Shown: positions 1-9,918 of the stretch, piece by piece
Numbering within the stretch: position 1 is the first letter of the stretch
Layout of the letters: every line of letters begins with the position of its first letter
From: Pseudomonas sp. 7P_10.2_Bac1
Lineage (GTDB): Bacteria > Pseudomonadota > Gammaproteobacteria > Pseudomonadales > Pseudomonadaceae
Reading direction: 5' to 3'
DNA: 64,000 bases
Assembly (NCBI RefSeq): GCF_025465935.1
Contig: NZ_JANLNV010000059.1
Location: forward strand, 248,001-312,000
Made by a program: the position numbers and the translations under genes
Notes under the pieces: model-generated
What the model was told of the DNA's origin: nothing
Databases searched by the model: none
The model's input: the letters and a program-made list of their open reading frames with translations, nothing else

Positions 1-510
1 AGACAAGTCAATGATGCGGTCCGAATAGAACGGGCCGCGGTCGTTGACCCGCAAAACTACGGTCCGACCGTTGTCCAGGTTGGTCACTTTGACGTAGCTG
101 GGCAGCGGCAGGGTCTTGTGCGCGGCGCTCATGCCATACAGGTCATACACTTCGCCATTGGCGGTGTTTTGCCCGTGGAATTTGGTGCCGTACCAGGACG
201 CCGTCCCCGACGCCACGTAGTTCTTGGACTCCTGGATCGGGAAATAGGTCTTGCCCAGCACGGTATACGGGTTGGCCTTGTACGGGCCGGTGTGCAGGGT
301 CGGAGTCGCATCCGGGATACGCGACACGTCGACATCCCACCAGGGCGCGCCGTCTTTGTGCGCACGGTTGATGTCCAGGCCGGGCTTGGCACTGATGGTG
401 CCCGCCGTTTGCGGGGCGCTGGTGCGGCTGCTCGAGCAGCTCACCATCAGCAGCGCGACAGCCGTGCAGGCCGCGATTTTCAGAGGTGTGCGGATCGCTA
501 AAAACGGCAT
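1..510 (-). CDS. rlpA: RlpA-like septal lytic transglycosylase lipoprotein (3' end cut by window)
   Basis: The N-terminal 170 residues of a rare lipoprotein A family protein are visible. It opens with a lipoprotein signal ending in a lipobox-like LLMVSC, so the mature protein should be outer-membrane anchored. The double-psi beta-barrel starts at [20 protein letters not shown] and continues with [20 protein letters not shown], the usual RlpA hallmarks. In Pseudomonas, RlpA cleaves peptide-stripped glycan strands at the septum; a C-terminal SPOR domain is expected but lies outside the window. The start codon overlaps the stop of mltB by one base (TAATG), so the two are translationally coupled. 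Confidence 0.93.
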   Translation of the reverse strand, partial: MPFLAIRTPLKIAACTAVALLMVSCSSSRTSAPQTAGTISAKPGLDINRAHKDGAPWWDVDVSRIPDATPTLHTGPYKANPYTVLGKTYFPIQESKNYVASGTASWYGTKFHGQNTANGEVYDLYGMSAAHKTLPLPSYVKVTNLDNGRTVVLRVNDRGPFYSDRIIDLS

Positions 511-1520
511 TACTTGTTGCCCCGAGCTTGAACCAGCAGGTCGGACAGTTGGTGCACTGCCATGGCATACATCACGCTACGGTTGTAACGCGTGATTGCA
601 TAAAAATTCTTCAGGCCCATCCAGTATTCAGGGCCATTTTCGCCTTCGAGACGAAACGCCGTGACCGGCATGTCGTCGCGCAGCGCATCATGACTCGACC
701 AGCCCAGCGCTCGCAACTCCCCAACCGTTTTGACCGGCTCAATACCTTGCGTCAAGCCTTCATCCACCCGATCGCCCTGCACGTCGGCACGCGCCACCAC
801 CGGTTCGCCGGCCACCCAGCCATGACGCTTGAAGTAGCTGGCAACACTGCCAATGGCGTCGTCCGGATTGCTCCAGATATTGATGTGGCCATCATTGTCG
901 AAGTCCACCGCATAAGCGCGAAAGCTGCTCGGCATGAACTGCGGCAAGCCCATCGCCCCGGCGTATGAGCCTTTTAGGCTCAGCGGGTCGACTTGCTCTT
1001 CACGGGCCAGCAACAGGAACTCGCGCAACTCCTTGCGGAAAAACTCGGCGCGCGGCGGGTAATCGAAACCCAGAGTCGAGAGCGCATCAATGACCCGGTA
1101 GTTGCCGGTATTGCGCCCGTAAAAGGTTTCGACGCCGATGATCGACACAATTACCTGGGCCGGTACGCCGTATTCCTTCTCGGCGCGTGCCAGTACCGCT
1201 TCGTGTTCACGCCAGAAGTCGACACCGCGGGCCACGCGGGCATCGGTGAGGAACATCGGGCGGTATTCCTTCCACTGCTTGACGCGCTCGGCCGGGCGCG
1301 AAATGGCATCCAGAATGCTCTGCTTGCGCTCGGCCTCACGAAAAACATCCATCAGCTGTTCGCCGGCAAACCCGTAGTCACGGGTCATCTCACCGACGAA
1401 TTCAGCTACTTGGGGCGAGCCATCGTAGTCGCCGGCCACCGCGCTTTGCGCTGCCCCGAACAGGCCCAAAAAGCCCATCCACGACGCGTATCGAGCGGCC
1501 CAGCCACGCATTGCTTGCAT
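510..1520 (-). CDS. mltB: Lytic murein transglycosylase B
   Basis: A 336-residue periplasmic lytic transglycosylase of the MltB (GH103) family. It cleaves the MurNAc-GlcNAc bond of peptidoglycan to 1,6-anhydromuropeptides. The family core is clear: [20 protein letters not shown] holds the catalytic Glu, followed by [21 protein letters not shown] start at 1520 because AAGGTGAAG lies about 10 bases upstream and the protein then begins directly with a signal-like stretch. An upstream in-frame start at 1556 would overlap rodA. The gene lies between rodA and rlpA in the cell-elongation operon. There is no lipobox, so it is probably soluble in the periplasm. Confidence 0.93.
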   Translation of the reverse strand: MQAMRGWAARYASWMGFLGLFGAAQSAVAGDYDGSPQVAEFVGEMTRDYGFAGEQLMDVFREAERKQSILDAISRPAERVKQWKEYRPMFLTDARVARGVDFWREHEAVLARAEKEYGVPAQVIVSIIGVETFYGRNTGNYRVIDALSTLGFDYPPRAEFFRKELREFLLLAREEQVDPLSLKGSYAGAMGLPQFMPSSFRAYAVDFDNDGHINIWSNPDDAIGSVASYFKRHGWVAGEPVVARADVQGDRVDEGLTQGIEPVKTVGELRALGWSSHDALRDDMPVTAFRLEGENGPEYWMGLKNFYAITRYNRSVMYAMAVHQLSDLLVQARGNK

Positions 1521-1537
1521 TGAATTCTTCACCTTAA

Positions 1538-2680
1538 TCAAACTTGTGCAATCCACTTTCGATGCGTGTGAATTGACATCAAAACCCCAAACGCTGACAG
1601 CAGCGTCACGAGCGAAGTTCCGCCGTAACTAATAAACGGCAATGGCACGCCCACCACCGGCAACAGCCCACTGACCATACCGATGTTGACGAAAACATAA
1701 ACAAAAAAGGTCATGGTCAAACTGCCCGCCAGCAATTTGCCGAACAGGGTTTGCGCCTGGGCGGTAATCACCAGGCCGCGACCAATCAACAACAGGTAGA
1801 TCAACAACAGCGCACAAATGCCCACCAGGCCGAATTCTTCGCCCATCACCGCGATAATGAAGTCAGTGTGGCTTTCGGGCAGAAAGTCCAGGTGCGACTG
1901 GGTGCCCAGCAGCCAACCCTTGCCGAATACGCCGCCCGAACCGATGGCCGCCTTGGACTGGATAATGTTCCAGCCGGTGCCCAGCGGGTCGCTCTCCGGA
2001 TCAAGGAAGGTCAGGATCCGCTGCTTCTGGTAGTCGTGCATGATGAAAAACCACATGGCGATCGCGACCGGAATCGCCGCCGCCAGCACGCTGATGATCC
2101 AGCGCCAGCGCAGGCCGCCCATGAACAGCACGAACGCGCCCCCCGCCAACACCAGCAAGGCCGTGCCCAGGTCGGGCTGACGCACGATCAGGCCAAAGGG
2201 GATGCCAATCAGCAACAAACTGACCGCCACGTGCTTGAGCTGCGGCGGCAAGGTGCGCTTGGACAGGTACCAGGCAATGGTCGCCGGCATGAGGATTTTC
2301 ATGAACTCCGAGGGCTGGAAGCGAATCACCCCCGGGATGTTGATCCAGCGCGTGGCGCCCATGGCGTTGTGGCCCATCACGTCCACCACCACCAGCAACA
2401 TCACCCCGAGCAGGTAACAGACCGGCACCCAGCGCGCCATAAAGCGTGGCTCCAGTTGGGCGATGACAAACATCGACACCAGACCGATACCGAACGAGGT
2501 GGCCTGTTTGCTGAGCAGGTCCCAGCTTTTGCCACTGGCCGAATACAGCACAAACAAACTGCCCGCTGCGAGTGTCAGCAATAAAATCAGCAGCGGGCCG
2601 TCAATGTGCAGACGCTGAAGCAGCGTTGCACGGCGACGCATCACATCCTCACTGGAGAGGATGCGGTCAAAATTACTCAT
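1538..2680 (-). CDS. rodA: Rod-shape-determining SEDS glycosyltransferase RodA
   Basis: A SEDS-family polytopic membrane protein of 380 residues with about ten hydrophobic segments. It polymerises glycan strands during cell elongation together with PBP2. Family signatures include FQPSEFMKI, RQPDLGTALL, the long periplasmic loop with SHTDFIIAVMGEEFG, and the C-terminal LPFISYGGTSL. Two starts are plausible: 2680 (overlapping mrdA by 8 bases) and 2641 (MRRRATLL, giving the 367-residue length common in the genus, with GAGG just upstream). The downstream neighbour is mltB. Confidence 0.95.
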   Translation of the reverse strand: MSNFDRILSSEDVMRRRATLLQRLHIDGPLLILLLTLAAGSLFVLYSASGKSWDLLSKQATSFGIGLVSMFVIAQLEPRFMARWVPVCYLLGVMLLVVVDVMGHNAMGATRWINIPGVIRFQPSEFMKILMPATIAWYLSKRTLPPQLKHVAVSLLLIGIPFGLIVRQPDLGTALLVLAGGAFVLFMGGLRWRWIISVLAAAIPVAIAMWFFIMHDYQKQRILTFLDPESDPLGTGWNIIQSKAAIGSGGVFGKGWLLGTQSHLDFLPESHTDFIIAVMGEEFGLVGICALLLIYLLLIGRGLVITAQAQTLFGKLLAGSLTMTFFVYVFVNIGMVSGLLPVVGVPLPFISYGGTSLVTLLSAFGVLMSIHTHRKWIAQV

Positions 2681-4568
2681 CATTGGCCGTAGCCTCCGCC
2701 TTTGAAACACTGGCGTACTCAGGTTTGAGTTTGCCGTCAGCATCCAGCAACCAGGCGTCCATCACCGCGCGCACCACTGGGGAGGCCACACGACTGCCGG
2801 CCTCACCGTTTTCAATCATGACCGAGACCGCGATCTGTGGATTGTTCGCCGGGGCAAACCCCACGAACAATGCGTGGTCACGGTGACGTTCCTGGACCTT
2901 GGAGCGGTCGTATTTTTCGCCTTGTTTGATCGCGACCACCTGGGCCGTGCCGCTCTTGCCCGCGATCAGGTACTGCGCGCCCACACCGGCGACCCGCGCC
3001 GTACCGCGTGCACCATGCACCACTTGCTGCATGGCGTGGTTGACCTTGCCCCAGTTGGACGGGTCACGCAGCACAATGTCAGGCATCGGGTTAGGGTCGA
3101 CCGGCGGCACGCCTTCGATGGTCTTGGCCAGGTGCGGACGGTTCCACTTGCCCTTGCTGGCAATCAGCGCCGTGGCCTGGGCCAGTTGCAGCGGGGTCGA
3201 CTGCATATAGCCCTGGCCGATCCCCAGAATCAGGGTTTCTCCCGGGAACCAGGCCTGGCGACGGGTGGCCCGCTTCCATTCGCGGGACGGCATCAGCCCG
3301 GCCGACTCTTCGAACATGTCGAGGGAGACCTTTTGCCCGATGCCGAACTGGTTCATGTAAGTCGACAGACGGTCGATACCCAGCTTGTGCGCCAAATCGT
3401 AAAAATAGGTGTCGTTGGAGCGCATGATCGCGCTGTCCAGATCGACGTAGCCATCACCGCTGCGGTTCCAGTTACGGTACTTGTGGTCGTAATTGGGCAA
3501 TTGGTAGTAGCCAGGGTCATACACCCGTGAATTGGCGGTGACCACACCGCTGTCCAGCCCGGCAATCGCCACTGCAGGCTTGATGGTCGAGCCCGGCGGG
3601 TACAGGCCGCGCAAAATGCGATTGAACAGCGGACGGTCGATGGAGTCACGCAACTCGGCATAGGCCTTGAAGCCGATACCGGTCACGAACAGGTTAGGAT
3701 CAAAACTAGGCTGGCTGACCATCGCCAGCACTTCACCGGTCATCGGGTTCAGTGCCACCACCGCGCCACGCCGACCGGCCAAGGCTTCTTCAGCCGCCTC
3801 TTGCAGTTTGATGTCGAGGCTGAGGACGATGTCCTTGCCAGGAATCGGGTCCGTACGCTTGAGCACCCGCAGCACACGGCCACGGGCGTTGGTTTCAACT
3901 TCCTCGTAACCCACCTGGCCGTGCAGCTCGGCTTCATAGAAGCGTTCGACGCCGGTTTTGCCAATGTGGTGGGTGCCGCTGTAGTTAACCCGGTCGAGGG
4001 ACTTGATCTCTTTCTCGTTGATCCGCCCCACGTACCCCACCGAGTGCGCAAAATGCGCACCCTGCGGGTAATGGCGCACCAGTTGCGCGACCACTTCAAC
4101 CCCAGGCAAACGGAACTGGTTCACGGCAATCCGGGCGATCTGCTCTTCATTGAGTTCGAACAGAATCGGCACCGGCTCAAAAGGCCGACGTCCCTGCTTG
4201 GTGCGTTTTTCAAAGAGGACGCGGTCTTCAGGCGTGAGTTGCAACACCTCAACGATGGTGTCGAGCACTTGCGGCCAGTCACCCGCACGCTCGCGGGTCA
4301 TGGTCAGGCTGAAGCTGGGACGGTTGTCGGCTATCACCACGCCATTGCGGTCATAAATCAGGCCGCGGGTCGGTGGGATCGGCTGAACATGCACCCGGTT
4401 GTTCTCTGACAACGTGGAGTGATAGTCGTACTGCACCACTTGCAGGTAGTACAGCCGCGCTATCAGCACGCAGATCAGGGCAAGCACCAGCAATGCGCCG
4501 ACCACGACACGGCTACGCACCAGGCGTGCGTCTTTTTCGTGGTCCTTGAGGCGAATTGGCTGGGTCAT
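2673..4568 (-). CDS. mrdA: Penicillin-binding protein 2 (elongation transpeptidase)
   Basis: A class B PBP of 631 residues with one N-terminal membrane anchor (about residues 20-40), a pedestal domain and a C-terminal transpeptidase domain. The active-site motif is YPPGSTIKP with the nucleophile at about Ser327, followed by RSND (SxN) and AGKSGTAQ (KSG). It cross-links peptidoglycan during lateral wall growth and works with RodA, encoded immediately downstream with an 8-base overlap. It is the target of mecillinam-type beta-lactams. The length and all three motifs are intact. Confidence 0.97.
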   Translation of the reverse strand: MTQPIRLKDHEKDARLVRSRVVVGALLVLALICVLIARLYYLQVVQYDYHSTLSENNRVHVQPIPPTRGLIYDRNGVVIADNRPSFSLTMTRERAGDWPQVLDTIVEVLQLTPEDRVLFEKRTKQGRRPFEPVPILFELNEEQIARIAVNQFRLPGVEVVAQLVRHYPQGAHFAHSVGYVGRINEKEIKSLDRVNYSGTHHIGKTGVERFYEAELHGQVGYEEVETNARGRVLRVLKRTDPIPGKDIVLSLDIKLQEAAEEALAGRRGAVVALNPMTGEVLAMVSQPSFDPNLFVTGIGFKAYAELRDSIDRPLFNRILRGLYPPGSTIKPAVAIAGLDSGVVTANSRVYDPGYYQLPNYDHKYRNWNRSGDGYVDLDSAIMRSNDTYFYDLAHKLGIDRLSTYMNQFGIGQKVSLDMFEESAGLMPSREWKRATRRQAWFPGETLILGIGQGYMQSTPLQLAQATALIASKGKWNRPHLAKTIEGVPPVDPNPMPDIVLRDPSNWGKVNHAMQQVVHGARGTARVAGVGAQYLIAGKSGTAQVVAIKQGEKYDRSKVQERHRDHALFVGFAPANNPQIAVSVMIENGEAGSRVASPVVRAVMDAWLLDADGKLKPEYASVSKAEATANDE

Positions 4569-4583
4569 TGCGAAGGCGCTGAG

Positions 4584-5051
4584 CTACTTGTGATAAGGGT
4601 GCCCGGACAATACCGTCCAGGCGCGATACAACTGCTCACCGATCAGAATCCTTACCAACGGGTGCGGCAACGTCAACGGCGACAGCGACCAGCGCTGATC
4701 GGCGCGGGCGCAGACTTCCGGCGCCAGCCCTTCCGGGCCGCCTACCATAAAGTTCACCGTGCGCGAGTCGAGGCGCCAGCGGTCGAGTTCAACCGCCAGT
4801 TGCTCGGTACTCCAGGGCTTGCCATGCACTTCGAGGGTGACAATCCGCTCTCCGGGGCCGACCTTGGCCAGCATGGCCTCGCCTTCCTGACGGATGAACC
4901 GGGCCACGTCGGCATTTTTGCCACGGGTGTTGAGCGGTATTTCTACCAGCTCGAGCGCCAACTCGGATGGCAGACGCTTGGCATACTCGTGCCAACCTTC
5001 TTCCACCCATTTGGGCATACGCGAACCGACAGCGATCAAACGCAAGCGCAC
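4584..5051 (-). CDS. rlmH: 23S rRNA (pseudouridine1915-N3)-methyltransferase RlmH
   Basis: A 155-residue SPOUT-class methyltransferase of normal length. It methylates pseudouridine 1915 of 23S rRNA in the assembled 70S ribosome using SAM. The start [20 protein letters not shown], the central [13 protein letters not shown] and the C-terminal [18 protein letters not shown], which forms the trefoil-knot SAM site, are typical. It sits between rsfS and mrdA, the standard proteobacterial order. Confidence 0.96.
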   Translation of the reverse strand: MRLRLIAVGSRMPKWVEEGWHEYAKRLPSELALELVEIPLNTRGKNADVARFIRQEGEAMLAKVGPGERIVTLEVHGKPWSTEQLAVELDRWRLDSRTVNFMVGGPEGLAPEVCARADQRWSLSPLTLPHPLVRILIGEQLYRAWTVLSGHPYHK

Positions 5052-5060
5052 AGAGAACCC

Positions 5061-5555
5061 TTATTCCTGGTCTTTGTTGAGCTTGAGGAAGTGCTCGTGG
5101 CTGTTTTCCGGGCTGTGGTGAGCAGCGCTGGCCGAACGGCTTTGTTCTGCACCGGCCCACAGGCGCTCCAGGTCGTAGAACTGACGTGCGCTGGCAGTCA
5201 TCATGTGCACGATCACGTCGTCCATATCCAGCAGGACCCAGTCGCTGTCGCCCTTGCCTTCTTCGCCCAACGGCTTGACGCCCTTGGCCTTGACGGCTTC
5301 ACGGACCTTGTCGAGCATCGCGCCGATCTGACGGTTCGAGGTACCGGTGGCGATGATCATGAAGTCAGTGATGCTGTGCTTTTCACGCACGTCCAGGACC
5401 TGAATGTCCTGAGCCTTGACGTCTTCCAGGGCCGCAACGGCCACATTCACCAGCTCTTCACCGCTCAGTACGGCGCCGGTATGGGCTTCAACTGGCAACG
5501 GGGCGCTTTTGAAGGTGCCTTTGCGCTTTACTTTGCTTACATCTTTATCAGTCAT
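5061..5555 (-). CDS. rsfS: Ribosomal silencing factor RsfS
   Basis: A 164-residue RsfS/YbeB/Iojap protein. It binds ribosomal protein uL14 and blocks subunit joining when nutrients are scarce. The conserved core runs from about residue 35 (VNVAVAALEDVKAQDI) through DVREKHSITDFMIIATGTSN and WVLLDMDDVIVHMM to YDLERLW. About 30 residues before the core and a tail of about 25 residues after it are Pseudomonas-type extensions of low complexity. It lies between nadD and rlmH, as in most gamma-proteobacteria. Confidence 0.95.
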   Translation of the reverse strand: MTDKDVSKVKRKGTFKSAPLPVEAHTGAVLSGEELVNVAVAALEDVKAQDIQVLDVREKHSITDFMIIATGTSNRQIGAMLDKVREAVKAKGVKPLGEEGKGDSDWVLLDMDDVIVHMMTASARQFYDLERLWAGAEQSRSASAAHHSPENSHEHFLKLNKDQE

Positions 5556-5625
5556 ATAAAACTCGTTTTGCTCGTATGTTCGGCTGCTTCAATACACGTT
5601 CAGTCGCGCCTTGAAACACGCCTTT

Positions 5626-6288
5626 TCAGTTCGACGCACGGTAAAGTCCGTGCGCATCGATGTAGGCCAGGACCGCGTCGGGCACCAGATAACGTACCGA
5701 CTTACCGCTGGCCAGCAGTTGACGGATCTGGGTGGCGGATACCGCGAGCGGCGTCTGCCAGACGAATGCAATCTGTCCGCCGGGCCCCTTGAGGGCTAGC
5801 GGGTCGCTTACCGAGCGCGCTGCCAGCAGGTTGCGCAAGGCATCCGGCGGTTCGCTGTCGGCATCCGGGCGCTGAAGCACCAGGATGTGGCAATGCTGGA
5901 GCAACTCTTCCCAGCGGTGCCACATGGGCAGGCCGCAAAAAGCGTCCCAGCCCAGCAATAAAAACAACTGGTCATCCGCGGCCAGCTCGGCCCGCATCAG
6001 CTCCAGGGTGTCAATGGTGTAGGACGGTTTGTCCCGTTGCAGCTCCCGGGGGTCTACTACCAGCGTAGCGACTCCTGCGACGGCGCACTCAACCATCGCC
6101 AAACGGTCGAGCGCCGACACCTGCGGGGTGTCACGGTGCGGCGGCCTGGCGTTGGGGGTCAGGCGCAGCTCATCGAGCGCCATCATTTCCGCCACTTCGA
6201 CCGCACTGCGCAAATGCCCGATGTGCACCGGGTCAAACGTGCCGCCCAGCACACCGATGCGCCGGGGCAACACATGACTGACCTGCAC
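5626..6288 (-). CDS. nadD: Nicotinate-mononucleotide adenylyltransferase
   Basis: Adenylates nicotinate mononucleotide to deamido-NAD in NAD synthesis. The nucleotidyl-transferase signature [11 protein letters not shown] (containing HxGH) lies near the N-terminus, and [11 protein letters not shown] near the C-terminus is the ISxTxIR-type motif. The start is uncertain. A GTG at 6288 ([12 protein letters not shown]) gives 220 residues without overlapping proA; a GTG at 6273 is also possible. An ATG at 6351 would overlap proA by 35 bases and adds residues not expected in the family, so I rejected it. Confidence 0.92.
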   Translation of the reverse strand: MQVSHVLPRRIGVLGGTFDPVHIGHLRSAVEVAEMMALDELRLTPNARPPHRDTPQVSALDRLAMVECAVAGVATLVVDPRELQRDKPSYTIDTLELMRAELAADDQLFLLLGWDAFCGLPMWHRWEELLQHCHILVLQRPDADSEPPDALRNLLAARSVSDPLALKGPGGQIAFVWQTPLAVSATQIRQLLASGKSVRYLVPDAVLAYIDAHGLYRASN

Positions 6289-6316
6289 GTTCCCTACAGG
6301 GCCGTGGTCGCCCAAG

Positions 6317-7588
6317 TCAGCTCGGCTCCTGGCCGCGCAACTGGCCATCACCGACCACGATGTACTTCTCGCAGGTCAGGCCTTCGAGGCCGACCGGGCC
6401 GCGGGCGTGCAGCTTATCAGTAGAAATGCCGATTTCAGCACCCAATCCGTATTCAAATCCATCAGCGAAGCAGGTCGGAGCGTTGAGCATGACCGAACTG
6501 GAGTCGACTTCAGCCATGAAACGCCGGCTCTCACCCACATGCTCGGTAACGATCGAATCGGTGTGGTGCGAGCCGTAGTGATTGATGTGCTCAATCGCCT
6601 GGTCCAGCCCATCAACGATGCGGATCGACAAGATGGCCGCCAGGTACTCGGTGTGCCAGTCTTCTTCTGTCGCCGCAACCACGTCAATCAGCGCCTGGGT
6701 GCGTTCGCAGCCACGCAGTTCGACGCCCTTGGCGCGAAATTGTTCAGCCATGGCTGGCAGGAATTGCGCCGCCACAGCCTGGTCGACCAGCAGGGTTTCC
6801 ATCGCGCCGCAAATACCATACCGGTAGGTTTTGGCATTGAAGGCAATACGCTGGGCCTTGGCCAGATCGGCATGGGCGCTGACATAGACGTGGCAAATAC
6901 CGTCCAGGTGCTTGATGACCGGCACCCGCGCATCACGGCTCACGCGCTCGATCAAGCCCTTGCCGCCACGCGGCACGATCACGTCGACGTATTCAGGCAT
7001 GGTGATCAAGGCCCCCACGGCGGCACGGTCAGTGACTTCAACCACTTGCACCACCGCCGGCGGCAGCCCGGCCTCGGCCAGACCTCGCTGGATACAGGTC
7101 GCAATCGCGCGGTTGGAGTGAATGGCCTCGGAGCCGCCGCGCAGGATAGTGGCGTTGCCGGACTTCAGACACAGGCTGGCCGCGTCGATGGTCACGTTCG
7201 GCCGCGACTCGTAGATGATCCCGACTACACCCAGGGGGACGCGCATTTTACCGACCTGAATCCCCGATGGACGGTAGCTCATGTCACGAATGGCACCGAT
7301 GGGGTCCGGCAGACTGGCCACTTGGCGCAAGCCGACGATCATGCTGTCGATGCGTGCCGGGGTCAGCGCGAGGCGCTCCAGCATCGCGGGCTCGAGGCCG
7401 TTGGCCCGGCCGGCGGCCAGGTCCAGTTGGTTGGCGGCAGTCAGTTCCTCGCGGGCAGCGTCCAATGCGGACGCAGCACCTTGCAAGGCACGGTTTTTCT
7501 GCGCGGTGCTGGCACTGCCGATCACTCGGGAGGCTTCACGCGCAGCGCGACCCAGGCGGGTCATGTAGTCAAGAACGGACTCAGTCAT
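6317..7588 (-). CDS. proA: Gamma-glutamyl phosphate reductase
   Basis: A 423-residue aldehyde-dehydrogenase-fold enzyme that reduces gamma-glutamyl phosphate to glutamate semialdehyde with NADPH, the second step of proline synthesis. The N-terminal region, the cofactor-site segment [16 protein letters not shown] and the conserved [19 protein letters not shown] near the C-terminus are all present. The expected catalytic Cys lies in [16 protein letters not shown]. It is the first gene of the minus-strand housekeeping group and is divergent from mpg. Confidence 0.95.
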   Translation of the reverse strand: MTESVLDYMTRLGRAAREASRVIGSASTAQKNRALQGAASALDAAREELTAANQLDLAAGRANGLEPAMLERLALTPARIDSMIVGLRQVASLPDPIGAIRDMSYRPSGIQVGKMRVPLGVVGIIYESRPNVTIDAASLCLKSGNATILRGGSEAIHSNRAIATCIQRGLAEAGLPPAVVQVVEVTDRAAVGALITMPEYVDVIVPRGGKGLIERVSRDARVPVIKHLDGICHVYVSAHADLAKAQRIAFNAKTYRYGICGAMETLLVDQAVAAQFLPAMAEQFRAKGVELRGCERTQALIDVVAATEEDWHTEYLAAILSIRIVDGLDQAIEHINHYGSHHTDSIVTEHVGESRRFMAEVDSSSVMLNAPTCFADGFEYGLGAEIGISTDKLHARGPVGLEGLTCEKYIVVGDGQLRGQEPS

Positions 7589-7764
7589 GGTCTCAATGGT
7601 CTTGGCAGAGAGGAAAGCGGCCGATTATAGCGGTCCCGCCGTCTCACGCACAGCGGTGACAGGCGGATGGTCGAAATGGACGGCAAATAGCCTCTGTTCA
7701 GCCCGGATTAAGCACAACTTGCTATGATCTGTAACTTTTCTGCCATCTTACGACCGTCCCGACG

Positions 7765-8442
7765 ATGCCTAACCAGCTGCCTGATGCCTTTTTCAACCGC
7801 GACGCCCAGCTTGTCGCGCGCGAACTGTTGGGCAAAGTCATTCGCCACCGCATCGACGGGGTGTGGCTGAGCGCCCGGATTATCGAGACTGAAGCCTATT
7901 ACTGCGCCGAAAAAGGCAGCCATGCCTCGCTGGGCTACACAGAAAAACGTAAGGCTTTGTTTCTGGATGGTGGGCACATTTATATGTACTACGCCCGTGG
8001 CGGCGATTCGCTGAACTTCAGCGCCCAAGGCCCCGGCAACGCCGTGCTGATCAAATCGGCCTACCCCTGGGTCGACGAGCTGTCCGGCCCCACCAGCCTG
8101 GCGCTTATGCAGCTCAACAACCCCGATGCACAGGGCCGACCGCGCCCCGAGCAAAAGCTCTGCGCAGGGCAGACGCTGCTGTGCAAGGCACTGGGCCTGA
8201 AAGTACGCGAGTGGGACGCCAAGCGTTTCGATCGCGAACGATTGTGGGTAGATGACGTCAGAGAGCGACCGTCACATATCGTGCAGACCACCCGCCTGGG
8301 TATCCCTCACGGTCGTGACGAACATTTGATGTATCGCTTTGTCGACGCGGATTACGCCGCGTACTGCACCCGCAACCCGCTGCGTCGCGGGCAGGTTGAG
8401 GGGCAGGATTACCTCGTTTTAGAAAACACCGCCCTCTTGTAG
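7765..8442 (+). CDS. DNA-3-methyladenine glycosylase (AAG/MPG family)
   Basis: A 225-residue alkyladenine DNA glycosylase family protein that removes alkylated purines such as 3-methyladenine. Features are ELLGKVIRH at the N-terminus, RIIETEAYYC with the catalytic Glu, the MYYARGG strand and LCAGQTLLCKALGL. The sequence belongs to the mammalian AAG-like superfamily, not the TagA or AlkA types. The gene is divergent from proA, and its stop codon lies inside a REP palindrome. Confidence 0.92.
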   Translation: MPNQLPDAFFNRDAQLVARELLGKVIRHRIDGVWLSARIIETEAYYCAEKGSHASLGYTEKRKALFLDGGHIYMYYARGGDSLNFSAQGPGNAVLIKSAYPWVDELSGPTSLALMQLNNPDAQGRPRPEQKLCAGQTLLCKALGLKVREWDAKRFDRERLWVDDVRERPSHIVQTTRLGIPHGRDEHLMYRFVDADYAAYCTRNPLRRGQVEGQDYLVLENTALL

Positions 8443-8506
8443 AAGCGAGCTTGCCTCGCGATCTTTCAACAGATCTAAAGATCGCGAGGCAAGCTCGCTC
8501 CTACAA
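8438..8506. repeat. REP palindrome, paired arms
   Basis: Two inverted copies of the TGTAGAAGCGAGCTTGCCTC unit, each followed by GCGATCTTT-type sequence, are separated by a few bases. They could fold into a long hairpin and lie directly after mpg, using its stop codon. The same unit recurs at six other places in the window. Such elements are common extragenic palindromes in this species group and may act as transcript ends. Confidence 0.9.
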
Positions 8507-8546
8507 GGGTGTTGATCCTCTGCAAAAAACAAAAGGAAATTGAAAC

Positions 8547-9863
8547 ATGGGCCCATGGCTCGATAGCGTTACCAGTTGGCTCACCACCAACCCGCAATGG
8601 CTCGGGCTGGCGGTCTTTATCGTCGCGTGTCTGGAATGTCTGGCGATTGCCGGCATCATCATCCCGGGCACGGTGCTGTTATTTGCAATCGCAGTACTGG
8701 CCGGCAGTGGCGCCTTGTCACTGGGCCAGACCCTGCTGCTGGGCTTTTTGGGCGGCCTGCTGGGCGACGTTCTGTCTTACGCACTGGGCAGACGCTTCCA
8801 CCAAAATATCCGCCGCTTGCCCTTGCTGCGTACCCACCCGCAATGGATGACCGGCGCAGAGAGTTACTTTCAACGCTACGGCATTGTCAGCCTGATCGTC
8901 GGTCGCTTCATTGGCCCGCTGCGCCCCATGCTGCCGATGGTTGCCGGGATGTGCGACATGCCAGTGCCGCGCTTTATCCTCGTCAGTCTGCTGGCGGGTG
9001 CTGGCTGGTCCATCGCGTACCTGTTGCCGGGCTGGGCTACCGGAGCGGCGATTCGCTTGCCGCTGCCTGAAGACTTCTGGCCTCAAGCCGCCATCGTTGC
9101 TGTCAGCATTGCCGCCCTGCTCGGGCTGAGCATCCACGCCAACGTGCGTCGCCAGCCCAAAGCCACGCTAATGATCGGCACCCTGAGCCTGGCACTGCTG
9201 ATCGCGGTGTTCTTCGGCTATTCCCACATGACCGCGTTCGATCAGGGCATCAGCACCCTGTTGCAAGAGCATCGCAGCAGCACCATGGACACGCTGGCCG
9301 TGCTGGTGACGCAGATCGGCAACTTCCGCACGCAACTGCTGGCCGCGGCGCTGGTGTGTACGCTGCTGTTCTTCAACAAGCAATGGCGTGCCTTGATCTT
9401 CTTTGGCGGGGTCACGCTGTTCACCGCCATTGCCAACACCGCCACCAAGCACTTCTTCGCGCGCATGCGCCCTGAAGTGCTGCTCGACCCGCTGACCAGC
9501 TACAGCATGCCCAGCGGCCACAGTTCTGGCTCTTTTGCATTCTTTTTAGCCCTGGCGATTCTGGCGGGCCGTGAAAAACCGCAACGCATGCGCATTACCT
9601 GCGTGCTGATCGGCTGTTTGCTGGCCATGACCGTGGCCATGTCACGGATTTATCTGGGCGCTCACTGGCCAACGGACATCATGGCAGGCGCGTTCCTGGC
9701 CATCACCGCCAACGCCTTCGCCCTGGCCTTGACCCAGCGCTATATGGTGCTGGAGCCAGTCCCGGTCAAAGTCTGGTGGATGATCCTGCCGTCGTGCGCA
9801 GCGCTGTATGGCTTCTTCATGCTCAGCCACTTGTCCAAAGAATTGCTGCGCTACGCCTATTAA
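8547..9863 (+). CDS. DedA (VTT) domain fused to PAP2-type phosphatase
   Basis: A 438-residue integral membrane protein. Residues 1 to about 200 are a DedA/VTT domain (FARFIGPLRP-type motif seen as GRFIGPLRPMLPMVAGM). Residues about 215-410 are a PAP2 phosphatase with all three motifs: KHFFARMRPE, PSGHSSGS and SRIYLGAHWPTD. It probably dephosphorylates lipid phosphates such as undecaprenyl pyrophosphate, while the DedA part may move the lipid across the membrane. The substrate is inferred from the family. The gene stands alone between two REP elements. The fused form is known in Pseudomonas but less common than separate proteins. Confidence 0.9.
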   Translation: MGPWLDSVTSWLTTNPQWLGLAVFIVACLECLAIAGIIIPGTVLLFAIAVLAGSGALSLGQTLLLGFLGGLLGDVLSYALGRRFHQNIRRLPLLRTHPQWMTGAESYFQRYGIVSLIVGRFIGPLRPMLPMVAGMCDMPVPRFILVSLLAGAGWSIAYLLPGWATGAAIRLPLPEDFWPQAAIVAVSIAALLGLSIHANVRRQPKATLMIGTLSLALLIAVFFGYSHMTAFDQGISTLLQEHRSSTMDTLAVLVTQIGNFRTQLLAAALVCTLLFFNKQWRALIFFGGVTLFTAIANTATKHFFARMRPEVLLDPLTSYSMPSGHSSGSFAFFLALAILAGREKPQRMRITCVLIGCLLAMTVAMSRIYLGAHWPTDIMAGAFLAITANAFALALTQRYMVLEPVPVKVWWMILPSCAALYGFFMLSHLSKELLRYAY

Positions 9864-9868
9864 GGAGC

Positions 9869-9899
9869 CTGTAGAAGCGAGCTTGCCTCGCGATCTTTT
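9869..9899 (+). repeat. Single REP arm
   Basis: A single, unpaired copy of the REP unit (CTGTAGAAGCGAGCTTGCCT, then CGCGATCTTTT) just after the DedA-PAP2 gene. The opposing arm is missing, so it is likely a decayed element. Confidence 0.8.
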
Positions 9900-9918
9900 G
9901 CCCCTTAAAGAACACCGT

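Noticed and set aside
5061..5160. Frameshift at the rsfS 3' end
   Set aside because: The extra C-terminal tail is in frame, ends at a normal stop, and is of a type seen in pseudomonad RsfS proteins.
8438..8506. CRISPR-like repeats
   Set aside because: The repeated units are inverted REP arms dispersed through the window, not regularly spaced direct repeats with unique spacers.
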